Below are positions 11,593 to 22,411 of a DNA stretch of 64,000 bases, one piece after another. The stretch's first letter is position 1. Every line of letters starts with the position of its first letter. A program made the translations under genes and the position numbers. The notes under the pieces were generated by a model. It searched no databases, was not told where the DNA came from, and saw only the letters and a list, made by a program, of their open reading frames with translations. Source of the stretch: Polytrichum commune (taxonomy: Eukaryota > Streptophyta > Polytrichopsida > Polytrichales > Polytrichaceae); NCBI GenBank assembly GCA_950295325.1, contig OX485804.1, forward strand, positions 10,168,001-10,232,000, read 5' to 3'.

Positions 11593-11620
11593 TCACTCAC
11601 TCACTCACTCACTCACTCAC
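11593..11620. repeat. (TCAC)7 microsatellite
   Basis: Seven uninterrupted TCAC units lie about 170 bp upstream of the pectin methylesterase 1 start codon, in its presumed promoter or leader. Confidence 0.9.
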
Positions 11621-11792
11621 TGATCATACCGGTGATTAAGCTGAGATCACTTCGACCAACATCTTTTCAATAACTTAGACCACCAAAGGCGGCACCTTTA
11701 GAGAGGGTTACATCCGGTGGTGGAGCAAGTGTCGAGCCGGTGCTGGATTTTGCTAAGAATTGCACAAGGGTGCAGATTGTTGGGGGGCAGCC

Positions 11793-14519
11793 ATGGGGAA
11801 GTGTTGTTGCTTGGTGACAGTGGTGGTGGTGGCAGTGTTGGTGGTTTCACTTGCAGTTGGAATTCCTCTGGGGATGAAGAAGGCCAAGGAGACGGTGGGA
11901 TTATCGGGTAACAACAATGTGGCAAGCGCAGCTTGCGGGGTAACATCTTACCCAGACACTTGTAACCAGACGCTTTCGGGAAGCAACGGCGCGACTACCT
12001 CGACAGGGGTGACCAAGCTTTCGGTGCAAAGTGCTTCCACGGGAGTGAACAACACAAAGGACTCCGTTATGGCAATGAATTATAACGGCAACTTGACAGC
12101 CGCGGTGGAGGTCTGCTTGGAGTCTTTAGGGTTATCCACCGACCAGCTCGATCAAGCTTTGCAAGCGCTGACCTCAATGAACGCATCTGCTCGCCAAAAG
12201 TCGATGTGTGACATCCAAGCATGGTTAACCGCAGCGATGGAGTTTCATACCACTTGTATTGATGCGTTCATGGAAATTAGTCCCGCAGATGGGAGAGCTC
12301 TCCAAAACCAAACCTCGCACACCGTGGAGCTTTTCAGCAACGCTCTTGCGTTTGCGAACGCCTTGGCAGCTTACGGAGAGGATGTGATGAAATGGAAACC
12401 CACCGGGTTCAGCCTCCCTGCGAATTTCAGCCTTTCTGATCTGGCCAAGAACCCCTTGCCCAAACTCCCTTCATTTGGGAACCGGAGGCTTCTGAGCTCT
12501 CCCGAACTAGACTTGGAAGATTCAGATGAGGGATTCAAGCTACCAAGCTGGGTCGATGAACATGTGCAGCGCCATCTGCTTGCCACTCCCACTTCTTACA
12601 ATGCCATTGTTGCTAAGGACGGATCCGGAAACTTCGAGTCCATCCAGGACGCAGTGGACGCATCACCCAAGGATGGCATGAACGACAGCTCTCGCTATGT
12701 CATCTACATCAAGGTGGGTGAGTACAAGGAGCAAGTGAAGATCCCCAAGTCGGCAGTCAACCTCATGTTCATCGGTGACGGCATTGATCAGACCATCATC
12801 ACTGGGAACAAGAGCGTGGCTCTCACTCCGAACATGACCACCTTCAAATCTGCCACTCTGAGTAAGTTTTATCCCCATTTGAATCGGAAGATCTTACTTA
12901 AACATTCTTGATGAGTTTACAGGACTAACCACATGAATTGCTTTAAAGTACTAGACGTGCCTTCCCGTACGATATGAAACACACCGCAAGTAGTGCAAGA
13001 TGACTAGCAAATCCAAATCGTGCCCATGATAGTCATTTGCCTCCTCAACAATTTTGGAGCTCATATGAACACCTTATTCGTTATCATAGTGAAGGTACTC
13101 ATTAAGTGGTCATATAGGTCCTCCAATCATGTTGACTATTGAACCTTGAATAGTTAACACATTTTGAGCACATAGTTTAATATCTTCTAAACACATGATG
13201 CCTTTTCGATGTCTGGACATACCACTTAATTGTAGATATCCAAATTGTTGTTGTGTTTGATTTAGGCACGTCTATGGTCTATCTTGCCTAGTTTAAGACA
13301 TTCTTATTGGAGGAGGACAGGAGTGAGGGACAACATTGTATGCGGGCGATCACTTTGGTCCAACATTGAGTTTTGTTACCATGGACCATCATGTTGAGTA
13401 CTAAGGCAGATGGGTCTTAAAAGATTACGTTTCTCCGACTATCCCACTTCTCCTAAAATATGAAACATGCGATTAGTACGAGATTGTTATCAAATCCAAG
13501 TCGAGGCCATTGTCAATTTCCTCAGAATTTTTGGAGCTCATTTGAATATCTTATTCATTTTCAAAGTGAAGATTCTCATGCTTAGTAAATGGTCTGGATT
13601 TCAGTCCTCCCAATTATGTTGACTATTGAATCTAGAATGGTTATCAAGTTTTCAGCATGCCGTTAATCTCTTTTAAACATATGTCAGTTTGGTATCCGTT
13701 CTCAGATCAGACCAAATCACATACCACTCCAATATAGGTGTCCTCGTAAGAGAAGTAACCAGGTTAGGGTTGGGTACCTTACTCCGACCACTGACAATAG
13801 TGTTTTGTTTTCCTGTGTGTAACTTAGTTGTGGGAGGCCGTGGATTCATCGGGAAGTATTTCACCGTTCGGAACACAGCTGGATCGAGTGGCCACCAAGC
13901 TGTGGCAGTGAGAGTGAGTGCGGATCAGGTGGCATTCGACAGCTGCTCCTTCGACAGCTTCCAAGACACACTTTACACTCACACTCTTCGCCAATTCTAC
14001 ACCAACTGCACCGTCTACGGAACAGTGGATTTCATATTCGGGAACGCCGCTGCCATTTTTCAGTCTTGCAACATCATCGCCAAGCAGACCACATTAATCG
14101 GCCAACAAGTGACGTACACGGCGCAAGGAAGAATTGACCCACACCAGAAGAGTGGCCTTTCCTTCCAGAACTGCACCTTTGATGCCGTTCCTGAGGTGAA
14201 GAGCAACACCACCTACTACAAAACTTACTTGGGCCGCCCATGGAAGGCGTACTCGGTATGCGTGACTCTAAAGTGTGATTTGATGGAGCACATTGACCCC
14301 TCTGGATGGTTGCCCTGGAACACCTCCGACTTCGGATTAGCCACATCTTTCTTTGCTGAATATCAAAACGTCGGATCTGGATCGAATACCTCCACAAGAG
14401 TCCCTTGGTCTCACCAAATCACTGATGCTGATGTTGCCAGTTCCTACCAGGCCACCGAATTCATTGAAGCCCAGGACTGGCTTTCCAACAACGGCATTGC
14501 CTTGACATTGACCCTCTAA
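11793..14519 (+). CDS. Pectin methylesterase 1 with inhibitor pro-region (two exons)
   Basis: This enzyme de-esterifies cell-wall homogalacturonan. Exons are 11793-12861 and 13828-14519. The donor A^GTAAGT and acceptor TTAG rejoin in phase 1 to read SATLIVGGRGFIG, giving 586 residues, normal for a type with an N-terminal inhibitor (PMEI) domain. The start at 11793 opens with MGKCCCLV and a hydrophobic signal anchor; an in-frame ATG at 11760 is an alternative. The pro-region carries the PMEI cysteines and RRLL near residue 231, a typical processing site. All catalytic motifs are present: GEYKE, QAVAVR, FQDTLY (acid/base Asp about 403), DFIFGNA (nucleophile Asp about 424) and LGRPWK (Arg about 493). 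The 966-nt intron holds at least two copies of a dispersed repeat. A paralogue lies 8 kb downstream in the same orientation. Confidence 0.92.
13447..13745 (+). repeat. Copy of a dispersed ~300-bp repeat in the PME1 intron
   Basis: Landmarks are GATTAGTACGAGAT, TTTGGAGCTCAT, AGTGAAGATTCTC, GTTGACTATTGAA, TAGAATGGTTA and, at the far end, TGGTATCCGTTCT and AATATAGGTGTCC. The same string of landmarks recurs at least six times in the window. A more diverged copy lies just upstream at about 12940-13260. It is short, non-coding and probably a MITE, but I could not fix its termini. Confidence 0.5.
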
Positions 14520-15020
14520 GTAGATAAGGACTCTTCAATTTTTCCATCACTCCCGCTGTTCAAAGGCTCACTCTCATTCTTGATGAATTGTGAATGAAAC
14601 CACTTGATGCAATCTCTAGATGCAGATCGACCAACTGTAAAGTGATAAATGTTGAGACATTTTCTGCTGTACCATAGTTCACGAGTGAAATAAATTTTCT
14701 GGGATCACTTTATACATGGGAGAATGTCGGAAAGAAATTCTTTCCGGTGAGACTGATGAAACGTCACTGCAACCTGCCCTCTTGATCAGCACTATTTGTG
14801 CTGATGTATAAGGTAGACAACTCAGGTTCTTCAAAGTGTAGTAAATAATGATGTCTTGGGGATGTTGACGTTCATTTCTTCAAACAGATTTGCGATCTCG
14901 AACTTCAATAAGATGGGTGTCCATGGAGATTGATTTTGTTTTTCTCAAGGTGAAAAACTTGTCCATGAGCATCACTTGGCAAAAGCAGCTGTCGGATTTG
15001 TATCTCGCCTTCAATCCAGT

Positions 15021-15960
15021 CTAGCATTCGTATAGATCGTTATAGCGATGAAGGAGTTTGAGGGCGTTGCTCTTTACATTGTTGTTGATGATGCTCATGA
15101 CTTGTTGTCGTGCCATTTTCTCCTTTTCACTCATGATCTTGCTCGGAGGTGTGAAGCAGTAGTGAAAGCGCCTGTTCTCCTGAAGCATATTCTTCATTTG
15201 GTACGCCCATACTCCGAAGTTCGCATCCTCCGTCACTCTCCATAAGTCCATTGCCTCCGACCATGATGTTGTGTTGTCGAGTGATGTGAGCTTGTTGGCT
15301 ACTTGTTGTATCTCCTTCTAGGTGTTCTATGGTTGACATGAAGATTTTGAGAAAGAATGAGGAGTGGGTAGAGGCTGCAAATCTATTCCTATTATTGCTC
15401 TAATACCATGTAGAAACCTAAGCATAACTCACTGCTTGGAACAAACTAGTTCATCTTGGAGATAAAAACATAGGTATTAATACCATCAGTCTTTGACCTA
15501 ATAACGAAGGTAACCCTAAAGCAAAAGATCAATTTAATCCAAGCTAAACATACAACAAACTTCACGTGTGTGCAGAAGGTTTCAACATCTAGTACTTTGG
15601 CGATTATGATAATCATAGAAACTTGAGTCATTTCTTAAGAGTCAAGAGATTTTAGCATAACTAGTCACAAGAATCTTGAGACCTTACAACAAATAAGTTG
15701 TTGAGAAAAGGTTGGGCTTCACACCCTTAGATTATAGCATAATATGATACACAAAATCACTCTCTTCCTGAGAGGAGCTTTTGTATCCCGACCAACTACT
15801 CCGTCTATCCTCGACTGCCTCCTCAGACAATAGCCGGCTTAGATATATTGATGAGAGGCAAGAGGCTCGGCTCTCAAGAGATGTATTTGACCATAGCAAT
15901 CTCCTATGTAAGTGGACCATTAGAGCGATGGAACCCAGTGTCGTTAGGCAAACTCTTACA
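15021..15960 (-). mobile_element. Truncated Copia LTR retrotransposon (LTR, PBS, gag fragment)
   Basis: On the minus strand a TG...CA-bounded block of 552 bp (15960 to 15409) is followed immediately by TGGTATTAGAGC (15408-15397), one mismatch from the initiator-tRNA-Met primer-binding site of Copia elements. Next comes a gag-like reading frame starting MSTIEHLEGD, continuing after a frameshift as WRVTEDANFGVWAYQMKNML and MSEKEKMARQQVM, typical of the Copia gag N-terminus. It ends near 15021. No pol and no second LTR are visible, so the element is a 5' fragment. Confidence 0.6.
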
Positions 15961-17080
15961 TGATGTAAAAAACATATAGTATTGTTATTTTGATATGTTT
16001 CCATTGACTTTTGTAAAAAAAAGTAATAAAGAAAATTAGGAGAAGATCGTGATGACAATCACGACTTCTAAGAGGTTTTATTTTCTACTTTGTTGAATTT
16101 GAAGATCTAATTTCATTAAAGTAAGTTTTGATTTGATTTTGATTTAGTGGTTGTTGAAAAGAAGTGTGAAGATTGTTTCACATTTTTTGACCCTTGTGAT
16201 TCTATGATTGAAAAATGTGATAGAATAGAAATTCAAGGGGGGGGGGGGTGATGTGGTTCACCAATTGTTTAAGGGTGTCCATTAGGCAAATCATGGGCTC
16301 ATGTGCCACCTCTTGTGGATGGATAAGGAGGGGGGTCTTCCTCCTGAGGCCATTCTCATTCCCATGTTTTTGAGACTTTTGGAAATTTTCCCGTATCTTT
16401 GAGGAGGAAACATTTATCTTTATAGTTGAAAATTTAAGAGAATTTTTTGAGCACTTTTTTACTTCTATGATTCCAATGATATATATTTCATTTTGCTTGG
16501 AGTTTTGTGAGAAAGTTATGCTTCTTAGAGTGAAGGCAATTTTATTGTCGTCGGAATCTAAGGGCAAGTGCTTTGAATGCTTCTAGAAATGTGGCAAATT
16601 TCTGTTTTGTTCTCATATTTTAGGGGTACTTGTATCATGTTTATAGTTATCTAAAAAGCCATTAATTTCTTAGTTTGGACATATATTAAAGATGGATTTC
16701 CTAAACTTTATGGCACATGACATTTAAATTTTTAATTAAAAAGTTATGGCTTCTAAAGTAAAGAGGTGTATATCTGCCATCAAATTTTGAAGCCTCAACT
16801 TCAACATGCTATATATATTGAATGGTACATTATTTTTGTTTGAATCTTTTATGAGTTTTTTTATCTTTGTGTTGGATTTGTAAAAAATCATAGTACACAT
16901 TGTTTGGAGTAGTTATGCACCTGTGGCTCTCAGTTGAGTCCTAACAATATTTTAAAGGATTTAAGCCTCTACACGGTTTACTATTTCTTGGTAGTGTACA
17001 CATAAATTTAGTGTTTTAATGGCATAACCAACTATTTGCACTATGATTTTCCCCATACCTAAGGCTTATGCTAATTGTAA
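15961..17080. other. Non-coding AT-rich stretch
   Basis: I see no gene or known repeat here. A run of 12 G lies at about 16239-16250, and the rest is AT-rich without a sustained plausible reading frame. Confidence 0.5.
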
Positions 17081-18640
17081 CTAGAAACACTGTATTTTTC
17101 TATAGCAAAACCGTCTCCACCCGACACCGACGAATCTAACTTCCAACTTATGCTTAGGTATAGGCTGGCAAGGCTCAACCCCCAAAGAGGAAGAAGATGG
17201 GGCATTCACTTGGATTGGTTCACAAGTGAACAACACCAAGGATTTGCGGGTTTCAAGATGTGGGATCATATTAGTAAAGCATGGAAGGCTATGGTAAAAG
17301 GTATATCAACTTCCTCCTCGCACACGGGTGAAACTATTGCATTCAAACATTTGGTGGTTCAATGAGGTGGAACTTCTCAATAAAGGTTTCACCTACTCCA
17401 AAGGCCTCAACCTTTACCGCAAAGGTGTCCAATGTGTGGACAACATCTAGGATAGTGAACAACGGAATTTTCTTACATGGGATAGAACGCAAGAGAAGTT
17501 TAACCTCACGCCAACAAGGGTCGGAGATTGGGTTGATTTCACGAATAAAATTTATGGACAATGGCAACACTTACTGGATGCTGACTCGGACGCCATCCAC
17601 CCCGGACATGGATTGGATTTTACGTGGATGGGGGGGAGGACCCTACCTTTGTCTTGCAATGCGTGACTGACTTTTCACTCCCTTGCATGCAATTACATCA
17701 CCTCTCTATGCCCATCCTGGTGCAATGCTTCACGGTTGGCATCCATTAATGCCAATGCCTTAGGGATCAAGAAAACCCCACCGGGGATATGGTTGTTTTT
17801 TTCACGAAGTTAAAATTATCCACACTACCAAAGGTCCAAAAAAGGAAGGAAAAAAGGATGAAATCATCTTCTTCTATGGTAAAGTGACCACCCTTAGTTG
17901 GACCTCGGATCGTTGGCAATGGGTAGAGAGATATCGTTTTCGCAACTATACCACTAAGTTTGGAAGAGACTCAGTCATCAACATGAACCTAGGAACCACA
18001 CGGTGGATAAATGGCAAGGCTACCCCCCAAATAACTACGAGTTTTGTTGGTCTCAAGTGTGGGATCCGCTTTGGTCTGGAAATGAAGCCACGTTCAGGTG
18101 GTCCATTTGGCATAAAGCAATGGAATCAATAAATGGAGGGCTCGCATTATGCCGTCATCTATCTCCAAACAATATACAATATGCCTCCCAAACACAAGCG
18201 AATTAGTCAAACACAAATTTTGGGGCTGCATTCAAGCTAGGAGGGCGTGGAGATGGGCCACGTCTATCATGCATGAACTTTGTGGGGTTCAAACCGGCAA
18301 CTATAATAGTTTTAACTGGAAGCAAGTCTTGTTTGAGAAAATGATTCCTAAGAATTTTGGCAAAAATATCAAAACGTGGCTCCTTCTATAGGGTATTACG
18401 CTTTGGACCATCTCGATTGAATGCAATGACAAAGTGTTCAACCATGAACATTGGCATGAGTCTAAGGTCAAGCACCATATTTGGGACAACCTCACCATCT
18501 AAGCCAAAGCGGCATGGGAATGGGTGATCAAGCAAATGAAGATCAGCAATTTCTCTGTTGCGGCCATGCTCCAAGGTTTTGACCAAACGTGGGGAGCTAG
18601 GAATGACCTCTACAGGAAGAACACTTTACATATTGCTTGA
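17081..18640 (+). mobile_element. LINE remnant: C-terminal part of ORF2 with zinc-binding domain
   Basis: Frame-broken stretches read like the region after the reverse transcriptase of plant L1-type LINEs: WDHISKAWKAMVKGIS, FNEVELLNKGFTYSKG, RVGDWVDFTNKIYGQW, then FCWSQVWDPLWSGNEATF and the zinc-binding segment VKHKFWGCIQARRAWRW. A downstream stretch contains FNHEHWHESKVKHHIW. Many stops and frameshifts separate these pieces. The 5' part of the element (endonuclease, reverse transcriptase core) is missing. This is a dead, 5'-truncated copy. Confidence 0.6.
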
Positions 18641-19093
18641 CATTGGAAGCGGCAATGTAGGTAGGTAGCTCAGCTCCTTCCTGACCGTTTTTGGTGGCCT
18701 GGAGGTTGTCCTTGGCAAGTGGGGTGAGACTATTTCTTTGCTAATTGGGTTATATTTTACCATAAATTCCTCTAAAATGGTCGGTAATTTTCCTGCAGTC
18801 TTGAACTTCAACCGGTTATTTCTCAAACTCAGCCAGTTCATCTGTAACCAGCAGCCAGTTAGTTCTCCCACATTCATTGGTTAGACACAATATAGGCATG
18901 TTGCCTGAATGCACGGTATCACTAGAGATGCCCTGACTAAGTTACATCCTTGTGCAAGTCAAAATAAGTTCATGTGGTTCTATTGTCACTTTGCGTACTA
19001 GTGCTGATTTATTTTTTGTAAGGTAGATGTGCCCTGGATGATATATTTCTCTCTGCACCCACTTCTTGTAGGATATATATGAAAGGGCAGACG

Positions 19094-20562
19094 TTAACCT
19101 TCCCTATGAACTTTTAGGGGGAGGGGTTGGGGATAAGGTTCCAGGCCTGCAACGTGCAACCCCTCGGGCAACCCTTGACAAAAATTTCAATTTTTTTTGG
19201 AAGCCGACTGAAAAATGTTGCTTGTCCTGCAAGAATTTATTTATGAAAAATTTAAAAAAAAAACTTACCCTTGCATTCTTGAAGGCCACTTGTCCATAAA
19301 ACTCATATTTAGTGCACCTCGCTTTTAAACCCTAAAATCCAATATATATGTTCACTTACACTTAGTAAATAAGCAATTGACTAGGATTTCATTTCCGAAG
19401 GGAAACAATCAATAAAGCATGTAATTAACTTGGAAGTTGCAAATACTGAAAAATCCTCATTAGTATTAAGGTTATGATTTTTGTGATTTAGAATTTTTTT
19501 CTTTCAAAAATGAACTAAGAATAATGTGCCAATTTAGCTCATTATGTTTACAGTACTTGAATCATTGTCTTCTCCTTTCACAAGTATTTATACACATTTG
19601 AACTAATTAAACCTGATAAAAAATGAATAAGTATAATCAAGCACAAGGCCTAAATTCCTACAAGTATCCAACTCTTTCAAACTAATTAAGCCTAGTTAAG
19701 TGCAGTTCATTGGGTTTTACACTTAATCAGGTTTAATAGTAAACATATTAACCCTGATTAGGCGTAATGAAACCTAAACAAGTGTAATTAAGCGCATCAA
19801 TGCAATTTACTCAATTACATCATCATTTAGTTAAGTTTTTATGTTTTAATTAGCTTAATTTGTTCATACCTCAATTATGTTTATTAGTTTGATTATCAAG
19901 CAGGATTTTGAATTTGCTTAGGCTTAATTAGGCTAAGTTAGTTTGATTAGTTTGATATAATTCTCAGACTTGCCACGTTTATTTAGATGCTGTAGTAGGC
20001 ACCGAATTAGGCTTAGGCCTTGTGCTTGATAACACTCGGTTACTTTTGATTGGGTTCAATTAGTTTGAATGTGTATGAATACTTGTGAAAGGAGAAGAGA
20101 TTCATTAGAATACTATTAAACGAATTAGCTAAAATCAGCATATTATTTTAAGCTCACTTATGAAATGACAAAGGCTAATTCACAAAATTTATAACATCAA
20201 TTCTAATGTGTATTTTTTAAATATTTGTAACTTCCAACCTAATTACATACTTTGATGACAACTTCCATTCATAATTGAAATCCTAGTCAATTGTTTATTT
20301 ACTAAGGAGAAGTGAATACACATATTGGATTTGGACCTTAAAGGTGAGGTGCACTCAATGTGGGTTTTGTGGACAAGCAACCTTCAAGAATGCAAGGGCA
20401 AGTTTTTTTTTGAAATTAGGCGGGACGGACGGCATTTTACGATTGAGTTCACAAGAAAATTGAAATTTTTGTCGGGGGCTACCCAAGGGAGTGCGGGTCA
20501 TAGGCCCTAGGCCTTCATCCCAACCTAGACCCCTCCCCTAAAAATTCATAGGGGGAGGTTAA
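19094..20562. mobile_element. Fold-back element with arms over 500 bp
   Basis: The left arm beginning TTAACCTTCCCTATGAACTTTTAGGGGG reappears in reverse complement at the right end (CCCCTAAAAATTCATAGGGGGAGGTTAA). The arms stay alignable for at least 500 bp around a loop of roughly 350 bp. A 3-bp direct repeat ACG flanks the ends (19091-19093 and 20563-20565). There is no reading frame with a known domain, so the element is non-autonomous. The AT-rich loop repeats TTAGGCTTAATTAG-like motifs. A one-armed relative lies at 9669-10215. Confidence 0.65.
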
Positions 20563-20721
20563 ACGCCTACCATACAAAACACATCGCACTTAGTGATTCC
20601 AAATTGATGCCCGTAACCATTTGCCCCATAGTTTTTGGAGCGCATATGGATTGTGTACTTCTCTATCTAGTGTGGAGTGGTTAATATAATTTGAAGAATT
20701 AGTCCAATATCTTCTAAACAA

Positions 20722-20753
20722 CATCATCATCATCATCACATCATCATCATCAT
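20722..20753. repeat. (CAT)n microsatellite
   Basis: Two short runs of CAT units are separated by a single CA interruption. Confidence 0.85.
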
Positions 20754-20908
20754 GTGTGTTTATGGTGTGTGTTGTTTGATCCTCACCTAACCACACACCA
20801 ATCAAATTATAAGAGCACGAATTAAGAAAAGTAATGGACTCACACCTGTATACCTCATATTCCATGTAACCCCCATCGCCCCTTGCTCTCATTGGTTTCT
20901 GCTACTTA

Positions 20909-21203
20909 GGGGTGCTTTAGTTGGGGGTCCAAGGGGGAGGAGGGTCCAACAAAATGGAGCAATCCTATTGGCTGAGAAGTGGAAATTGGGCTGAAGGCCT
21001 TCATATGAGAGTCCAAGACCAAGAAGACTCGAAGCAAAACATCATTTTGGTCTAAACCAAAAAATGAAGCTCAAAGGAGAGCTGGACATGTTTCAGACAA
21101 CCACATCGGAAGAGAGAGTCGGGTTCAAGGGTTCGATTCACCTCAAATGGCTTCAAATTGGTCTCTATGTTCTTGGAATGTGGACTCCCACCTAAAGCAC
21201 CCC
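20909..21203. mobile_element. Tourist-like MITE (PIF/Harbinger type)
   Basis: This 295-bp segment begins GGGGTGCTTTAGTTGGGGGTCC and ends GGACTCCCACCTAAAGCACCCC, near-perfect terminal inverted repeats. The GGGGTG start resembles Tourist/Harbinger termini. The flanks are TTA on the left and TTC on the right, so the expected 3-bp TTA duplication is imperfect. There is no coding capacity. Confidence 0.55.
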
Positions 21204-22411
21204 TTCGTTTCTAAATACATAACCGGTTGTTGACTTTTCAACGCCAATGTGGCTCCATCCCATTGGCAACCCGTCACCATCGCCATCACAAGTTGCAACT
21301 CATAACCTTCTCACCTTTCAACTTGCATCCTATGCCCTTGGATCATGAAGATCAAGGGTTGCGATTGAAAAGTGGACAACCGGTTATGTTTGATAACCTA
21401 CTCGCCGCTTCCGCGGCTCGTCGGTTATCTAATACATAGACTAAAGATCCCAAATGCGCCAAGAGCCCACTACATAAATATATTCACATTCTGGAAGTGT
21501 AGCTGCTGCACAAGCGTTACACAAGATTGTGAGCTGCTAGTATTCCAATGCTGTTGACAGCTAAGTATTCATATCCACCTTCATATTATTCCTACCTTAG
21601 ATGGACAGCCTAGTAGCCTGCCTCTTGGTATACCCATCTGTATATTTATATCTGAAGGGCCTGTGTTGCATTCGACAACTTCATGATTATCTTCCACCTC
21701 TAGCTTAAGTTCATCATCCGGTTGCAAATAAGTTGCACATGTAATCTTCAGAACATAATTATGAGTTGCACATATTATGTGAGCAAGTAGATGAGGAATC
21801 TGTAGAAGTAGAGATGCATTCGGCAGCTATTGTCCAGTTCTTGTGATCGAGATCTCACCCTAGTACGCTTGTAATAGCATTTGTCAAGTTGTCAACAACT
21901 GCTTGCTAGATGCCGCAAGGAGGATATGTACAAAGTCGTGTAAAGTTGCAGCAAGCAGCCGATAGCACCCCTATCTCCTGCTCTGTGGAGTGTTATGTGA
22001 AAGGATGTCATATCTGGTTTCTTGTGGGGGGATTCCAAAATCTACAAACCTCGCATTTGAAAGTTAGGCGTTGCTTTTGTTCGATTGCAGCTTTTCCTGG
22101 TTCTGAGGGAAAGTGGAAGAATTTCTTCCTCGGACTGTGGCACAGATTCCTCTTATGCATCAAATTTGTTGTTTTCAGGAGGCAATTTGACCCGCAGCTT
22201 TTCTGGAAATCTAACATCCGAAAGTATGCGTTGATTTGTTCTATTGCAGTAACTTACTCAATCTCTATATCCTCTGTCGCACAGATTCCTCGCATGCAGT
22301 TGTTGTTCTGAAGACTCGTCAATGTGACTAAACCCTTTTCCTCGACGGAGTAGCTCGAAATCCTCCTAATTGTTTGCCCGCGAGAATTTGTGCGGACATC
22401 CGGGAAGCATC
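21204..22411 (+). other. Upstream region of pectin methylesterase 2
   Basis: There is no gene here. Two diverged copies of a short pattern occur at about 22075-22160 and 22235-22300 (TTCGATTGCAG or TTCTATTGCAG followed by GCACAGATTCCTC), suggesting a small local duplication in the promoter or leader. I cannot place a TATA box with confidence. Confidence 0.4.

Noticed and set aside
20717-20753. Possible CRISPR-like or regulatory array of CATCAT
   Set aside because: It is a simple trinucleotide microsatellite.
21120-21140. GGGTTCGATTC resembling a tRNA B box
   Set aside because: It lies inside the Tourist-like MITE and no cloverleaf can be drawn around it.
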